The notes beneath the pieces are model-generated. The model made no database searches and was not told where the DNA came from. It saw only the letters and a list, made by a program, of their open reading frames with translations. A program made the translations under genes and the position numbers. From Actinacidiphila yanglinensis (lineage in GTDB: Bacteria > Actinomycetota > Actinomycetes > Streptomycetales > Streptomycetaceae), in NCBI RefSeq assembly GCF_900107965.1, contig NZ_FNVU01000023.1, forward strand, positions 95,689 through 159,688: 64,000 nt of DNA. The letters run 5' to 3'. Positions 56,801 to 61,314 of this stretch are shown here, in pieces (the stretch's first letter is position 1; each line of letters starts with the position of its first letter).

Positions 56801-59800
56801 CGCCTTGTACGCGTCCAGCTCGGCGGTGAACCTGTCCGCGAACTTGATGTGCTGCTCGGCCCGGACCAGATGCCGGAACGCGTTCTGCCCGGCGTCCTGG
56901 TAGATCCGCTCGAAGGACTCCGCGGAGATCTTCCCGGCCGAGTCCAGCTCCGCGCGGAACTGCCGCGTGAAGTCGACCCGCCACTGCCACCGGGCGTCCT
57001 TCACCGCCTGGTCCCAGCGGGCCTCCTCGTTCAGCCGCTTCCAGTTGTCCTCCATCGACTCGTGGCCGAGCCGGGAGGTGTGGTCGCTCCTGCCCGCGCC
57101 GAGGTCGGCCGGCTTCCCCGCGCCGAGGTCGGCGAACTTCCCCGCGCCCCAGTTCCAGGCCGCCTCCAGTTCCTGGTGGAGGGATTCCAGGTGCTTCTCG
57201 GCGTGCAGGAGCAGCTCGTTCCGCTCCGCGTTCGCCTGCTTGAACGCCCGCCACTGGACGGCGTCCCGGCGCAGATCGTCGAGGCGGGTCGAGAAGCCGT
57301 CCTCGTGGTGCGCCTCGTGCGCCAGCCACGCGTCGGTCTTGTGCCCTTCGGGGGCGAACAGCTCGTCGAAGCGGGTGATGTGGTCGGTGCGGAAGTCGTT
57401 GCCGAGCCTGCTGACGGTGTCCTCGTGCAGCGCGGTCGCCGAGGTGCCACGGGGGTCGCCGAGGAGCTGGTGGAAGTCCTGCGCGGCCCCGACGACCTCG
57501 TGCCGCAGGTCGTCCTCGTGGCGGATCCGGTCGGGGAGCGTCGCGCGCAACTGATCGCGCGTGCCGGTCCACTCGGCGGCGGAGACCTCGGCCGTGTGGC
57601 CGCCCTCCTGCTCCCTGCCAGCGTGGAGTTCGGCCGCCGCGCGCACCTGCTTCAGGTAGCCGCCGATCAGGCGCTGCTTTCCGTCGACATCGAGGCGGGT
57701 GGGGGAATTCTCGCCGGTGTGCTCCGCCAGGTGGACCTCCGCGTGCTCCTTCTCCAGCGCGATCTGCTCGTGGACGAAGTCCGCCTTGTCCACGTGGGAG
57801 CGGAACCGGTCGGCCAGCACCTTGCTGCGCAGGATCCACTGCCGGCGGGGGCCCCGGCCGTCGTCGCCGTGGTTGAACGCCTGGTGCTCGGCCCGGGATC
57901 CGAACGCCGGGTGCTCGGACAGCGAGCCGAGGACGGCGTCGTGGGCGGCGCGCGGGCCGAACACCTCGTCGTGCAGGGTCCGCAGGTCGCGGGCGAGGTC
58001 CGACCGCGCGGCGTCCACGACCTCCGGCGGCCGCGGTTCCTCGCCCGTCCCCTGGGCGAACGCCTCCTCCGCGGCCTTGCGGATGTCCTGTTCCCGGACC
58101 GCGATCCGGTGGAGGTCGCCGGAGGCGTCGCGCAGCAGCCCGTCGAGCCGGCCGAGCGTCCGCGGGGAGAACGTCCCGGCGCCGTCCGGGCCGTGGAAGG
58201 CGTGGTCGAGGGTCGCCCTGATCTGCTCACGCTGGTGGATGTAGTGCTGCTCCAGCGCGTTGAAGTCGTGGGACCTGTCGCGGAAGAAGTCGATCGGCGC
58301 GTCCCCGGCGCCGTGCGCGCCCGCCGTGTCCCCGGCCGCCGCGGGCTCGTGCGGTGCGTCACCGGCGGGGAGGTCACCGGCGGGTCGGGGGGGGCCGTCG
58401 CCGGGCGCGGCACCGTAGCCCTTGGCGTCGTCCTTGACGAACGTCCCGAGGTCCTTGTCGAAGACGTACTTCGACGGCGCCCGGCCGAACGTCGGCAGGT
58501 CGTCGCCGTAGCCGAAGCGGTTCGCCTTGTAGGCGTCCAGCTCGGCGGTGAACTTCTCCTCGAACGTGGCGAGTTCGTCGGCCCGGACCAGATGCCGGAA
58601 CGCGTTCTCCCCGGCGTCCTGGTAGATCCGCTCGAAGGCGTCCGCGGTGATCCTGCCGGCCGAGTCCAGCTCCGCGCGGAACTGCCGGGTGAAGTCGGCC
58701 CGCCACTGCGACCGGGCGTCCTTGACCGTCTGCTCCCAGCGGGCCGGGTCGGCCGGGTGCTCCTGCGCGCTCTCGTGGCCCGCCCCGGGGGCGGGTTCGC
58801 CGTTCCTCCCGTGGAGGTCGGCGAACTTCAGGGCGCCCGATCGCCACGCCGTCTCGAGATCGGCGTGCAGGGACTCCAGGTGGCTCTCCGCGTGCAGGAG
58901 CAGGGCGTTCTTCTGCTCGTGCTCCTGCCGGAAATCGCCCCACTGGGCGGCCTTCTGCTGGAACTCGGCCTCGGCCGGGGAGAGTTCGGGGGCGTGGCCC
59001 GGCGCGCCACCGTCCGCGGTGCCGTGGGGCACGGGCCCGGGGCCCGGGTCGAGGTGGGAGTGGGCGGCGGCGCCGTGCTGGACCTGGCCCGTCCCCGCGT
59101 CATGGCCGGCCCCTGCCGTCCCGGCGTCGTGGCCCGCACCCGCCGTGCCCGCGTCGTGGCCGGCTCCGGCCGTGCCCGCGTCGTGCCCTCCCGCGGCGGG
59201 CAACGCGGACGGCTCGGCGGACGTGGTCAGCGCGTCCTTCGGCCCGGCGCCTTCGTGGGCACCGGACGCCGCGGCCGCCGCGGAGTTCTCCAGCCGTGTG
59301 GCGTCCGGCGTCTCGTGCGCGCCGGCGGCCGGGCGCCCCGCCCCGGCGGAACCCGCGTCCGGGGCCGGCTCGGCGTGCGCGCCCTTGGCGCCGTCCGTAG
59401 CCGGGGCCCCCTCCTGCGGCGCACCGCGCCCCGTGCGGGTGATGCCGGCGGGCTCCGACGCGCCGGCCCGTCCCGCGCCGCCGGGTGCGGCGGCGTCGTC
59501 CCCGCCGGTCGCGCCCCGTCCGGCGCCCGCGCCATGGGCGGGGTCCGGCGCGCGGCGGACCGCGTCAAGGCCCGCGCCGGACGCGCCCTCGGCCCGGACC
59601 GCCCCCGAACCGGGCGCGGTTCCCGCGCCCGCGCTGTCGGCCCGCGCGGCGCCGGTGCCGGCGTCGGCCGCCCGCGCGGGGCCGAAGCGCTCGTCGTGCG
59701 CGACCGCGGTGGGGAGGCCGTCGCCGCTGCGCGAGAAGGCCGAGGTGGCCAGGTTCGCGTCGTCACCGGCGCGGGACCCGCCCGCGGCGGACGTCGGCAC

Positions 59801-61222
59801 CTCGCTGTGCTCCTGGGTGTCCCGGACGAGGCTGCCACCGTCGCCGGCGCCCCGCTGGCGCGGCGGCGTCACGTTCACGGCGGCGACGTGGGAGTCCGGC
59901 TGCGCGCTGCGGGGCGCCGGTTCGAGGTGGACCTGGGCCGGCGCGGCCCCGTCCCCGGGCCGCGATCCGGTCCCGGGGCCGCGCCCGGTGCCGGGCCGGG
60001 GCCCGGGCGTGGCCGCGCCGTCGCCCCGGCCCGCGGTCGGCGGCACCTCGCCGCGCCCGCTGCCGGCCGGACCGGCGACCGCCGCGTCCGCGCGGCCGGG
60101 GCCGGTGGCCGGGTCCGCGGTGCGGGTCGGGCCGGACGTCGGGCCGTTCGGGTCGGACGCGGTGCCGGGCCGGGGGCCGGGGCCCGCGGGCTCGGCGCGG
60201 ACACCGCCCAGCGGCTGCGGCGTCCCGCCCGGATTCCCGCCGTCGGACCGCGGACCGCCGGCTCCCGGGGCGTCGAAGTTCCCCTTGGCCACCAGGCCCG
60301 CACCCGCGTCGGACTTCACCGTCACGTCCGGGCCGAAGTCTGAGGAGGTGTACTTCTCCAGGTCGTACTTCTCCGCACCGTACTTCGCCGGGCCCGACTC
60401 GGTGATCTTCGCCAGGTCCGGGCCCACCAGCGTGGAATGGGACGAGTCCCAGCTCCTGATCGAGTTCGTGTCCGCGTCCGAGAAGGTCGGTTCGGAGACG
60501 TGCGGCGAACCGGTCGGCAGGTCGCTGCCCGGCAGGCCGGTGTGCGGGACCGGAACCTCCTCCCCGGTCTTCTCGCTCGTGTAGTGCTCGCCCAGGTGCG
60601 CGCCGAAGTTCGCCTCCAGGCCGAGGCCGAGGTTCATCCCCTCGCTGGTCCAGTCGATCTCGATCGGGCCGTGCGCGATCTCCGAGGCCAGGATCTGCGA
60701 GAGGATGTCGTTCTTGAGGGTGAGGAACTCCCAGATGGCCGCGGAGGTGGTGAAGGAGACCGCCTGCCCGATGCCCGCGGCCACGTCGGCGAACGCGGCG
60801 GAGTCCGCGGCGAGTTCGGCCGCCCACATGCCGACCTTGGTGGCGAGTTCCTCGATCACTCCGGCCAGGCCGAGCGTGCCGATGTTCAGCACCAGGCCGA
60901 AGATCGTGGCCAACGCCGCGATCAGGTGCGACTTGTTGATCTCCTTGACCGTCTTCTCGAGCTCGTCCGCGTAGTCGAGGATCGAGGTCCCGATCTGCTC
61001 GGCCACCCAGGCGGCCTGGAAGATCACGTTCCAGATGTTGTGCTCGCCCGTGTCCGAGCCGTTCCACACCTCCTGCGCCGCCTGCCCCGCCTTGCCGGTC
61101 CAGGCCCCGGACATGCTCCACACGCTCTCGTGCATCGTCTGCAGGTACCCGCGCAGGTTCTGGGCGTCGTTCAGCCACGCGGTGCCGAGGGCACGGATCT
61201 GCGAAGTGTCGTACTGGGCCAT
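44441..61222 (-). CDS. Giant WXG100-headed multi-domain toxin/effector protein (5593 residues)
   Basis: 5593 residues from the ATG at 61222 with GAGGA 9 bases upstream. It starts with a WXG100-like helical domain (1-110) and a hydrophobic segment, then a Pro/Ala/Gly-rich region (270-745), two copies of a 560-residue helical unit (752-1878), a second disordered region, two and a half copies of a 277-residue module (2155-2780), and an effector array: NleD-like zincin (H2970), second zincin (H3217), EreA/ChaN-like domain (3500-3790), Tox-PL copy A (C3876, H3961), permuted papain domain (H4196, C4282), a decayed copy of it, Tox-PL copy B (C4937, H5022), ADP-ribosyltransferase (R5211, S5241, E5277) and a C-terminal module. 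It follows an EccC gene by 92 bases, so export through type VII secretion is the natural inference. Confidence 0.88.
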   Translation of the reverse strand: MAQYDTSQIRALGTAWLNDAQNLRGYLQTMHESVWSMSGAWTGKAGQAAQEVWNGSDTGEHNIWNVIFQAAWVAEQIGTSILDYADELEKTVKEINKSHLIAALATIFGLVLNIGTLGLAGVIEELATKVGMWAAELAADSAAFADVAAGIGQAVSFTTSAAIWEFLTLKNDILSQILASEIAHGPIEIDWTSEGMNLGLGLEANFGAHLGEHYTSEKTGEEVPVPHTGLPGSDLPTGSPHVSEPTFSDADTNSIRSWDSSHSTLVGPDLAKITESGPAKYGAEKYDLEKYTSSDFGPDVTVKSDAGAGLVAKGNFDAPGAGGPRSDGGNPGGTPQPLGGVRAEPAGPGPRPGTASDPNGPTSGPTRTADPATGPGRADAAVAGPAGSGRGEVPPTAGRGDGAATPGPRPGTGRGPGTGSRPGDGAAPAQVHLEPAPRSAQPDSHVAAVNVTPPRQRGAGDGGSLVRDTQEHSEVPTSAAGGSRAGDDANLATSAFSRSGDGLPTAVAHDERFGPARAADAGTGAARADSAGAGTAPGSGAVRAEGASGAGLDAVRRAPDPAHGAGAGRGATGGDDAAAPGGAGRAGASEPAGITRTGRGAPQEGAPATDGAKGAHAEPAPDAGSAGAGRPAAGAHETPDATRLENSAAAAASGAHEGAGPKDALTTSAEPSALPAAGGHDAGTAGAGHDAGTAGAGHDAGTAGAGHDAGTGQVQHGAAAHSHLDPGPGPVPHGTADGGAPGHAPELSPAEAEFQQKAAQWGDFRQEHEQKNALLLHAESHLESLHADLETAWRSGALKFADLHGRNGEPAPGAGHESAQEHPADPARWEQTVKDARSQWRADFTRQFRAELDSAGRITADAFERIYQDAGENAFRHLVRADELATFEEKFTAELDAYKANRFGYGDDLPTFGRAPSKYVFDKDLGTFVKDDAKGYGAAPGDGPPRPAGDLPAGDAPHEPAAAGDTAGAHGAGDAPIDFFRDRSHDFNALEQHYIHQREQIRATLDHAFHGPDGAGTFSPRTLGRLDGLLRDASGDLHRIAVREQDIRKAAEEAFAQGTGEEPRPPEVVDAARSDLARDLRTLHDEVFGPRAAHDAVLGSLSEHPAFGSRAEHQAFNHGDDGRGPRRQWILRSKVLADRFRSHVDKADFVHEQIALEKEHAEVHLAEHTGENSPTRLDVDGKQRLIGGYLKQVRAAAELHAGREQEGGHTAEVSAAEWTGTRDQLRATLPDRIRHEDDLRHEVVGAAQDFHQLLGDPRGTSATALHEDTVSRLGNDFRTDHITRFDELFAPEGHKTDAWLAHEAHHEDGFSTRLDDLRRDAVQWRAFKQANAERNELLLHAEKHLESLHQELEAAWNWGAGKFADLGAGKPADLGAGRSDHTSRLGHESMEDNWKRLNEEARWDQAVKDARWQWRVDFTRQFRAELDSAGKISAESFERIYQDAGQNAFRHLVRAEQHIKFADRFTAELDAYKANPFGHADDLPAFEHAPTDHVHDAHTGTFVKDDAKIYGRPQDDESFRHLAGGSAGRGTGDAPIDFFRDKSHDFNALEHYYLHKQEHLDGIVDDALRGPGGADGLTPETLGRIDAVLHDASRELEHLAVREQDVRNAVEDASNDLAWNGGWDDSRPQEVVDSVLLDFARDLRVMHDEVFVARAGHDAVFANGDGQGPRRQWILRTKLLAERFHAQVEKTDFVHAQVAAEKQHAEFHLGEHQDEPATSALHENGEQRLIGGYLKQVRAVAELHADRAQEGGVRPEASSGEWSGIREQLRATLPDRIRHEGDLRDVADGAADTFHQLVGDPESVLDSQLHEDTVSRLGNDFRTEHITRFDEILAPEGHHSDAWLAHESHHEDGFQSRLDGLRRQDTDAYRSRLDDLRRGDAGPVSGPSGHGADGAGESGTSGPATPKGPTADDTASRGQDAPVDPTTPQRPGTSGDSGTAPREVPASHGTGAAGEPPRQHTADLQQSVTTAPARTYRVPGLTTAKSLAASVARTVARTFTGTTGAPVGRPAIEIKVETVTEHAPREQEQLQAERDMAGAPGATTHAQETAASAHDSGMPSAVQEQAAVAEVHEPAALASVQEPAPAAPAQESVVVAPVHEVAAPPVHEPAPAASVQEPAAPALAGDPGQEQVSLQEARPTAFGPADLYAEVNRQLPGDGYTFSRTQAQRTYEELVQRHPSVADLPVWAKAVQVASALKLSAKEVVEAAAGPLQQVTWQYYDSGQIHGVHQQLAQRHGDEFLQLPPQRRAHEVVREIADSLKLRDDVRARLPQTDVDPSHVVSVHEQFMRTPGSSYPQWRLEVRAEAVAGALRQQLRLTRGVNEWLRQRPYTGLVGTGHRQVDQAYQELLAEHGQPFTALDPGEQAAAVGVRIVRGRPSLLEAQATRDLVAGVDVPQMIADAVRRAAEAPVEAVHSPQQAARPQLDQVRAQWEQRTEHWFTQAQVDHAYDELVRQRPAVAGLPAEARAAQVANSLALSAGRMVHAATAPLLRRTGLYPDGHEVYRVHQEMLRQRGSGFLRLTPEERAEHVVAETVDRRELLRAVQGRLNQAEIPPAQVFHAYDLIVRTYGAGITRVDLGQRAGFVAEVVRQQLRLTRGVNEWLRQQPGERPWGAHYRAVDRAFQELVTEHGRPFTALDPGEQAAAVGARIRHERSAPAGADTAGTPVVEADVPLTVAHAGPQGVAHLAETVDGTAQEVRPHPEPAHRWRVSAQDPAGNTVAEIVDRRQLVEAVRDQLGEKVTSAQVSYAYAQVVRAYGADVAGLDVGPRAEYVARFLRSQREFTGHPHGATDMRVPQDAPDRTQEAQDTRDTPQSATGGRDLHESTKKAKAVELPPEPARHPVDTASVADGIHIRWDSGTDPRFLETVQEDLRRLASKPTGRALLERIAAAATTSKLAAWQQAKVKIERTGAGTVIGKRAEFLAHAGNVTKPINSQWATQSGKGTLSLVRYNPNAWETADGLRPPFIGLAHELIHAYRNLNGLSHPTAAVDEAQLVGFGEYADLEFTENKIRAEHGLAPRRTYAGTVGPDLDDAHLPRTVGRAGPRPAGRLAAKGTGGRGTAGLLWNAGAAAREKELSEKHGVRIGPAKGTFAGHFSHSVLDRIDAVLDALPAEHVRDNPDLRYIEPGTGSGDGASAYDPQTRGIGIVRPALVPSWAYSELDRGSRAQRFVMDRAALSGYDGVPLAGRLGLPGSGRNVMAGVSDVLAHGNLLEWTIRHEVGHSVIAHRAWSLALLQQSVFGGWKIYAPEGGRVDEVADDVLRMAEIDDRAEVLDDQGRMLVDVLARELVPDVLRDDPKRLEHLVETFPGADARLRAGLERVTAFVRVALAQPWTLDDGGASTLTIGLRVHHVDPGGTWVSYLRAQRDLHAVSNYQFSSPDEWFPETYAAYHDPLPGPRERLHPAVREWFGTGLPELLAQEQELLGGELSPVPASPWPLSAVPGSPGFVGEHLVWAADNVAGRLYTAPEGVAIRVRGPRGSRKDGRTLNQLTAAAWQKLPERTRQDLHKERLDVAADPLTLAETDPALYQGLSNAGRILENGPIGTADGRNAVLTGLGRRDSLTRGTYWKLQDERDGILGLVAREELRVFRSGPTTRWAREQLVAEALDGTSEVEALRRLLDQHEGVVIGEEQAGTAAWRLLAAHMAELKDAGVRTVYLGGIRGDSYQTHLNHYLETGTLSPALEALVRHHDGAVGAANTEGTGLREVLQAARQHGVRLVGVDGYPARETGRRAGADRRFRRAAALNTYAAGLVRRDRRGLPDASGYLVVIGAPHTGAHPGPEHRVKVHGERFRPGEEFPGVDDLLVVPRVVQDQVGRFHPGPRHAETAPAEEGAQRVAGQDPVGEPVRATAEPSEEYAWIGKVNPLRGEGGDFLTNCVLSAIATDLSLADPERVVFQAPPSLAGEQGYGVGGDESGATIYLGRYRDLEPYPVAGPAVVLDAMRRAAPGQRGMVVVRGRTVAHVLNVVRDEGGVVFLDGQAGTVVPAPDGAVSFLPTTHGIPGFPLDQRARAEVAPATESIPLGAAEDAQADDGGDELEELLAQIELDLRRGPVGGAEELSDGEDLDDYYFQDSDPLSPQVQEAYDEHDEHEAQYQEYEEQEEYDGYAQRGDHERPQESAEPVDDVEDVVLDLANEGVERQHAEEPTNAFEAFLLQMKPLQDYAMNAGDRTSPDVDLVLFSYPGADNPVGAVLGNSGHAFLGIRVPGRDQAVVFGFRPGRDASNWRMMTGSVSGGVSADASGVFFDHRAEVLATYRITADQLTDGYLYAVSNVEASYHLVRYNCVVFAVNFVAAATGLEPTSSVVAPNSLVKALRSRSHREWAENPHVTRLTPADEARAFDVVRQLERYPSDVALRAKYWAGHQVTIDHQRPLTSGEPTGLQSEQFALLDHVYSMVALEFLSNGEEEARALSTQLGLKYGTLRSREFAFDRDIVAEELLAPMREFGQGGDAVPGEDAEVVVMADATGRPSVAVRVPGAESLVGFRFGPVEDVPDRLFTDSDPGSLFFDDPELVHNLGYEVLAVHRAGTRQVAAGYRYALEKNTAEYGNRPFGSNLNESGFVRGFLRAVTGDKVPSDFLRTLREGADRSWATAESPETELRPADRLAATEIRAWLAHENSRHWSTYPREFVEESQDWARFRVSVDHQRPLASGGLTPVQRAQAKLLASFATLIAAAYRSGGEAAALAESYRLGRDYGTLRLPAAAPASTAQEATAPAPAPDTLMPALAQWPDTGGRWPRTVARVEVGHEPIEMVAGGDFHWFATDEGGKVFIGNDQIDHGVVRSEVAAVVSRFRHGGVVGFRVHDEPGRGAGPRVDDEVVVRPPATGAGSAPSVAFATSEEDAERWYAAARTSQGGPDRALMAFAVIGADRDIALTGAGGVHVLGPVDAALIARERVPQPGMRLAGPIGASPAGESSEEYAWIGEVNPLRGEGGDFLTNCVLSAIATDLSLADPEGAVFQAPPSLAGEQGLGHGGDESGATIYLGRYRDLEPYPVAGPAVVLDAMRRAAPGQRGMVVVRGRTVAHVLNVVRDEGGVVFLDGQAGTVVSAPDGAVSFLPTTHGIPGFPLDQRARAEVAPATESIPLGGLFSRLFRGQPAVAEESGVTAFAPDGYYANPAFRSAAADRARFARVFRSYDRYLPRARQLAASHEELRDIPHEDLVALLAYTGNAFFDAVNKALRDGDADDLQVYDPHIKGVVSALAALPPYEGTVTRAIEIYTRDGLKSVAARYKVGATVEERSFVSTDAVRVTRPGNIFFTIESRTGRRIDLVSEFRGVESEVAFPPGTRFQVTKKTKRDGDYHITMREVVPVAADPRAGTSTPAGVEPAPASAHTGEHRPANASGTASAAEPSGALDTTPPAPSEAEVPWYVLGTTHGTRALGDMDVGTVPEEPARTGTAAGTASDTESEMVTVSETETGAVPQAVPQGAPTVAVAPQSAVRTAAVRGVESQVAPEAAARSVAESTAAVAPKVQALRYRERIALAKRTWEGPVAEEAARLEQMLLDAGPGARSLVIGAAPGEQLWAVNLFGQVRWLAQSTMQTVTAPQTAAQDEPVVSIDLDPRATLLREVPQLLQEGGGGDNFCEITVGANLKYVV
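45310..45905 (-). other. ADP-ribosyltransferase domain of the 5593-residue protein
   Basis: A complete R-S-E type: R5211 in GTVTRAIEIYTRDG, S5241-T in ERSFVSTDAV, and E5275-x-E5277 in GVESEVAFPPGTRFQV. The preceding helical part contains LLAYTGNAFFDAVNKALRDG, which matches the YTG-x-x-(Y/F)-x-x-(I/V)-N element of VIP2/C3/HopU1-type toxins. ExE suggests arginine as acceptor. Confidence 0.8.
45977..46485 (-). repeat. 509-bp near-identical direct repeat, copy B (Tox-PL deamidase domain)
   Basis: Second copy of the repeat at 49160-49668, about 95% identical by eye count. It keeps the catalytic residues (C4937, H5022 and the DGQ element), so both copies should be active. The variable segment reads GEQGLGHGG here. 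Confidence 0.9.
47130..47960 (-). other. Decayed copy of the permuted papain-like domain
   Basis: Same order of landmarks as the preceding domain: VAVRVPGAESLVGFRFGPVE for the His strand, FVRGFLRAVTG for the Cys helix, VSVDHQRPLASGGLTPVQ for VTIDHQRPLTSGEPTGLQ, and RDYGTLRL for KYGTLRS. The catalytic His and Cys are absent (GRPSVAV, SNLNESGF). It is probably a pseudo-enzyme or structural copy. Confidence 0.6.
47963..48835 (-). other. Permuted papain-like (NlpC/LRAT-type) domain of the 5593-residue protein
   Basis: NSGHAFLGIRVPGRDQAVVF with H4196, then after a beta region YHLVRYNCVVFAVNFVAAATG with C4282. His before NCxxFA is the order of circularly permuted NlpC/P60 and LRAT-type enzymes, which are peptidases, amidases or acyltransferases. 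A second, degenerate copy follows it. Confidence 0.6.
49160..49668 (-). repeat. 509-bp near-identical direct repeat, copy A (Tox-PL deamidase domain)
   Basis: Matches 45977-46485 base for base with about 23 mismatches and no gaps (offset 3183 bp, a multiple of three). It encodes a complete Tox-PL domain: NPLRGEGGDFLTNCVLSAIA with C3876, VAHVLNVV with H3961, and VVFLDGQAG with the third residue. Mismatches cluster in a variable segment (GEQGYGVGG here). Confidence 0.9.
49850..50730 (-). other. EreA/ChaN-like domain of the 5593-residue protein
   Basis: GVVIGEEQAGTAAWRLLAAH, AGVRTVYLGGIRGDSYQTHL, LEALVRHHDGAV, ARQHGVRLVGVDGYP and YLVVIGAPHTGAH follow the pattern of the erythromycin esterase/ChaN/TIKI fold, in which the first Glu pair and the last His are active-site residues. 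A related domain occurs in Pasteurella multocida toxin. Substrate unknown. Confidence 0.6.
50903..52045 (-). other. HEVGH zincin domain of the 5593-residue protein
   Basis: EWTIRHEVGHSVIAH holds H3217, E3218 and H3221. About 165 residues later SSPDEWFPETYAAYHDP offers a Glu third ligand in a lethal-factor-like context. The long insertion between the two parts is charged and helical. Confidence 0.6.
52088..52675 (-). other. NleD/M91-like metalloprotease domain of the 5593-residue protein
   Basis: GLAHELIHAYRNLNG holds H2970, E2971 and H2974. About 40 residues later DLEFTENKIRAEHGLAPRRTY matches the T-E-N-x-I-R-x-E region that follows HELIH in the M91 effector protease family (NleD type), which cleaves host kinases in enteric pathogens. 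The family link is by motif only. Confidence 0.7.
53260..53920 (-). repeat. 277-residue helical module, second copy, with a partial third to about 52880
   Basis: Begins HWFTQAQVDHAYDELVRQRP and ends with VNEWLRQQPGERP and FTALDPGEQAAAVGARI. After a short linker the central part returns once more (EIVDRRQLVEAVRDQLGEKV, YAYAQVVRAYGADV) at about 52880-53075, giving two and a half copies. Confidence 0.7.
53990..54760 (-). repeat. 277-residue helical module, first copy
   Basis: Begins YTFSRTQAQRTYEELVQRHP and ends with VNEWLRQRPYTGL and FTALDPGEQAAAVGVRI. The next copy lies 831 bp (277 codons) further on, measured at the LRQ-VNEW-GR-RLT landmark (54242 and 53411). No family recognised; a helical repeat of unknown role. 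Confidence 0.75.
55590..57265 (-). repeat. Long internal duplication, second copy (about 560 residues)
   Basis: Residues about 1320-1878. Landmarks: LLLHAEKHLESLHQELE, DFTRQFRAELDSAG, FERIYQDAGQNAFRHLVRA, FTAELDAYKAN, GDAPIDFFRDKSHDFNALEH, RRQWILRTKLLAERF, RLIGGYLKQVRA, LRATLPDRIRHE and LHEDTVSRLGNDFRT. It is a head-to-tail copy of the preceding unit and ends in a partial RSRLDDLRR echo. Confidence 0.85.
57265..58975 (-). repeat. Long internal duplication, first copy (about 560-570 residues)
   Basis: Residues about 752-1320 of the giant protein. Landmarks shared with the second copy in the same order: LLLHAESHLESLHADLE, DFTRQFRAELDSAG, FERIYQDAGENAFRHLVRA, FTAELDAYKAN, GDAPIDFFRDRSHDFNALEQ, RRQWILRSKVLADRF, RLIGGYLKQVRA, LRATLPDRIRHE and LHEDTVSRLGNDFRT. 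The unit is helical and charged; I recognise no family. It could be a stalk or spacer. Confidence 0.85.
59090..59188 (-). repeat. 27-bp tandem repeat coding for GHDAGTAGA units
   Basis: About 3.7 nearly identical units of 27 bp code for the 9-residue unit GHDAGTAGA in the disordered linker of the 5593-residue protein. The array keeps frame and probably changes length by slippage. Confidence 0.8.
60893..61222 (-). other. WXG100-like N-terminal domain of the 5593-residue protein
   Basis: Residues 1-110 form a helical hairpin (IRALGTAWLNDAQNLRGYLQ, then SGAWTGKAGQAAQEVWNG with a W-T-G turn), like the WXG100-type heads of polymorphic toxins and CpnT-like proteins. A hydrophobic helix pair follows (LIAALATIFGLVLNIGTLGL). 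In known families this head directs export by ESX systems. Confidence 0.75.
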
Positions 61223-61242
61223 GGGGGCACGTCCTCACAAGG

Positions 61243-61269
61243 GGGCAGCCCCTGGTGGGGGCTGCCCCG
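61243..61269 (-). terminator. Perfect hairpin between the EccC gene and the giant toxin gene
   Basis: An 11-bp perfect stem GGGGCAGCCCC / GGGGCTGCCCC with a 5-base loop stands in the 92-base gap, about 20 bases upstream of the toxin start and just before its ribosome site. It may be a partial terminator or attenuator that lowers toxin expression relative to eccC, or an RNA-stabilising or processing element. Confidence 0.55.
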
Positions 61270-61314
61270 GTCAACCGGCTAGCGGGGTGTCGCGACGGCG
61301 GGTGGATGCACGGA

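Noticed and set aside
47657..60343. A 4228-codon open frame on the plus strand antisense to the giant toxin gene
   Set aside because: It is a by-product of extreme GC content. Its translation is Arg/Gly/Val/Leu-rich without domains, while the minus frame has signal motifs and repeats that make biological sense.
35259..61222. Giant genes as polyketide or non-ribosomal peptide synthases
   Set aside because: No ketosynthase, adenylation, carrier or condensation motifs are present; domains match toxin-type enzymes instead.
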